From: Casuarina equisetifolia
Lineage: Eukaryota > Streptophyta > Magnoliopsida > Fagales > Casuarinaceae
Reading direction: 5' to 3'
DNA length: 64,000 nt
Assembly (NCBI GenBank): GCA_028551475.1
Contig: CM052358.1
Span: 3,474,501-3,538,500, forward strand
Shown: one piece after another, positions 61,419 to 64,000 of the stretch
How the letters are laid out: every line of letters starts with the position of its first letter
Numbering within the stretch: the stretch's first letter is position 1
Made by a program: the position numbers and the translations under genes
The notes under the pieces: generated by a model
The model's database searches: none
Told to the model about the DNA's origin: nothing
Seen by the model: only the letters and a program-made list of their open reading frames with translations

Positions 61419-62653
61419 CTAAACCCAACAAAAGCCATTCTTTCATTCATATCAGGAGTCCTTTTACAGGGCTATGTCCAGTTCAATAAGTAGGTTTCTG
61501 ACCAGGGACATGAAGATCTGTACATGCTTGTCCATCTTTGGTCAATCTTAAAATAACTTAAAAATCTTTAGTGACTCTTTTTGGCTCTTTCTGGTTTTAC
61601 TCCCTTATAGGTTAACTTGATTTCCAAAGAAAAAGATCCAATTAATTCGACAGCATTAGTAATCACTAATACGACTTTTGATGGGTGCGAGACAAAATAA
61701 ATGGAAAAGAATAATAATAATAACAAAGATCTTAATCAAAAGATGGCTTAACCTCATATTCACGTCGAGTGACATAAATTCAGAGGATGAACTTGCAAAA
61801 TGTAGGAATTGTCATTTCCTAATCAAGTGGCAATTTAAAAAGTACCTGAGATTCCCAAAAGTTAAAACTCTTATATGACAAATGATATGTTCTTGGGTTA
61901 GTAAACATCACCTCTGCTATATTAACCGCAACAAAATATTTTCTCCGGGCCACCTTGTAAGTTCAGGCCCTTTGTGTTGAACAATAATCTACTATAATTA
62001 CTTAGATTTTGCTTGTACATTCAAAAGGATGGTGCTAATTCTATGTATACATTACTTTTACACATTGGCTGTACTTTCTTTGTTTAGATTAAAGAATAGC
62101 CCAACCTAGTTGTCAATTACCTAGTGTAGATAGTAGCATCTAAAAATACCATTCCCCTTATCTGCAATAGAGTCACCCCCAACACTTCTGGGGTGTGGAT
62201 GGGGAAGAGAAATGATACGCTCCGCGGAGACTTCTTTTATCCCACTGTCTGCAGATCAGGAACGGCTTCCCCTGCAGCGACAAAATGATAACTCCAGTTA
62301 CAATTCTGGTAATTATTGCTTTTAGAATGCTACACAACAATAATGAATCATGTCCTCATAACTGCCTAAATTCCTTTACAGTATACTGCTTATAGTGACT
62401 TCTGTTTATTGAATGACAGTTTCTGGCTGTTGTGTTGGAGTACATCGACCTGACGGTCAGAATTTCAGTGTTAATAGCAGCCAATCATGGGAAGGCATTT
62501 CAGGTGCTTAATACAGCCAGTTATATAACTCTAGCATATGCTGATTGGTCCAAATGAAAATCCATGCCGAGGGAAATCTCTATTCCCGAGAAATCAAGGA
62601 TTGATTCTCCCTCTAACAAATAAAATGAAATAAAATCCATATAAATATGATAG
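61419..62653. other. Intergenic between convergent lipase and beta-amylase genes
   Basis: It carries the 3' untranslated regions of both genes. A short hairpin-like acccccaacacttctggggtg occurs near 62174. No gene is seen. Confidence 0.5.
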
Positions 62654-63930
62654 TCAATATTTGAAGGCAGAATGTAGCACTTTACCATGCATTCTCTTGA
62701 CGAACCGTTCAAATTCCAAGAAGTTTTGTCTTTCCATGAGAACTGGACTAAGCCTAAGGTAGGTAAAAGACAAAAAATGCCTCCCATCTAGATCATTCAT
62801 GGGCTTGGCATCATCTAATATCTTGTTGTAGCCTACTCTGTCATGACAAGGAAGAGTGTTTTCGCTAGCAACTGGTATGCAAACATCCCACGCAGCATTC
62901 AGCACCTGAAATAGGCAACTCAGATGTATTTGTAAAAATTTCGAAAGTGAATTTATGGACTAGAATCGCGCAGTCATCAGCAAAATAATTCTCCCCGTTC
63001 CTAACACTCCACCTTTTTTCAGTTCAATTGCAAACTTAATTTAAGGAAACAACAGAGCTCAAGAATGTGTTTTTGACAGATATGCTTACTTGCCAAACTA
63101 ACCCTTTAGGATCTGCCATGGCCTCTGAGAAGTCCTCAGGTTGATCTAATATTTGGACCTCAGCACATGTGAAATTTAAAGCAGCTCCGTGCTTCTTTAT
63201 CATTGCTGCAATCGCAGCATAACCATCACGATTGCAAGAGTTGTAGAACCCGGCAGTTAATTCAGGAGCATGATTGGCTTTCTTGTACCACCAGTGAATA
63301 CCTGGTAGCTGCTCAGCAATTAAAATATGACAGATTCAATTAAGCCGTAAATAGTTACGTTCCAAAAATAAGGTCCAGATTAACATATTGGATTCAAGCC
63401 ATAACAAGTAAAACAACATCCATACTAATATCTGTAGTGAAGACAACTATGCACGGCAATTTATCCTTGGGATAATCAAAATTAAAATGTACCAATATTT
63501 ATGTTGAAGTTACCATTAAATGAGTCCACAACAAGATAACTCAGGTAATTCTTCTTGAAGGAGAATAAAAGTAGAGAAGAGAAACTTGAAAAGAAAAGCA
63601 GTCTTCAATCATCATCGCAAAAAATGAATCTTTCCTGTCAAATAAGAAGATTTTTGAAACCTCACTCACCTTTGCAGCAATACGAGTTCGTTCAAAAGCT
63701 AACTTCGCTAGATAAAGTACTCGATCACCATGATCAACTAAAACCTGAGAATACCATTTAAGGAAGAACCTTCCATAGTAGCCATCATAATCACCCCCAT
63801 CACAAAAGAAACCAGTTTCATGAGGCCGGGAATTATAGGAACCAGCATTATCTGGTCCTCTTGCCCATAGGGACTGGCCCCGAGCCTCTGCTGCCTTCCT
63901 CAGACTTCTCAACAAATACCGATCATAACA
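62654..63930 (-). CDS. Beta-amylase, C-terminal part (gene runs off the right edge)
   Basis: Three 3'-terminal exons are visible on the minus strand: 63930-63670, 63308-63090 and 62905-62654, giving the last 243 residues. They read [57 protein letters not shown], then [56 protein letters not shown]-like KGLVWQ, and [20 protein letters not shown]. Glycoside hydrolase family 14 releases maltose from glucan ends. The Glu of NFTCAEVQ matches the second catalytic Glu; the first lies beyond the window. The [12 protein letters not shown] signature points to the subgroup near BAM2 and the BZR1-type proteins, but I cannot separate these without the N-terminus. The 5' exons lie past 64000. Confidence 0.93.
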
Positions 63931-64000
63931 CTGCAAAAGAAACAGAGATAATTACACTAGCTATCAGACAAGAACTAAAAATATAATTTATGTAAGGAGA

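Noticed and set aside
62160..62230. Short hairpin near 62174 as a terminator or regulatory RNA
   Set aside because: The stem is only about seven pairs and lies in a 3' intergenic region; such hairpins are expected by chance.
1..64000. CRISPR arrays, tRNA or rRNA genes, bacterial operons
   Set aside because: No spaced direct repeats of CRISPR type, no tRNA cloverleaf and no rRNA sequence were recognised; gene structure is that of a plant nucleus.

Overview
The window is nuclear DNA from a flowering plant, most likely a woody eudicot. Genes are interrupted by GT-AG introns, the protein families are plant-specific, and long AT-rich gaps hold worn LTR and LINE retroelements. No prokaryotic, plasmid or phage structure is visible. 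Species cannot be fixed from the sequence alone.

Layout. 0-4.2 kb is a graveyard: a LINE ORF2 tail, then relics of a U-box-type receptor-like cytoplasmic kinase on the minus strand, broken by a 300-bp TRIM-like element with short LTRs, a primer-binding site and a 5-bp target duplication. 4.2-11.3 kb holds repeat-driven DNA: a coding-like module present twice, three tandem copies of a ~311-bp unit, and a small unrecognised gene-like locus with phase-consistent exons, a duplicated 19-residue segment and a PPVQ repeat tail. 11.9-18.8 kb is retroelement debris: a gag fragment, a Ty1/copia body lacking its 5' end, and an LTR-like segment in the opposite orientation.

18.8-39.3 kb is the main gene cluster: a tandem array of plant U-box E3 ligase genes of the PUB5/PUB45 type. 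Two genes look intact (702 and 759 aa) with matching five-exon structures. Each is preceded by a 5'-partial pseudogene keeping only the leader, exon 1 and exon 2. The order partial-full-partial-full suggests that a two-gene unit was duplicated. A GC-richer, organelle-like island lies before the second full gene.

40.9-64 kb is ordinary gene space: a subfamily-XII bHLH transcription factor (+), APC10 of the anaphase-promoting complex (+), a Tubby-like F-box protein (-) convergent with APC10, an intergenic stretch with a decayed satellite-like array, a class-3 (diacylglycerol-type) lipase (+), and the 3' part of a beta-amylase gene (-) convergent with the lipase. The genes do not form a pathway. 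The U-box proteins, the F-box protein and APC10 all belong to ubiquitin ligation, but nothing suggests this is more than coincidence.

All exon boundaries were derived by hand from splice signals, reading phase and family similarity. No transcript evidence was available.
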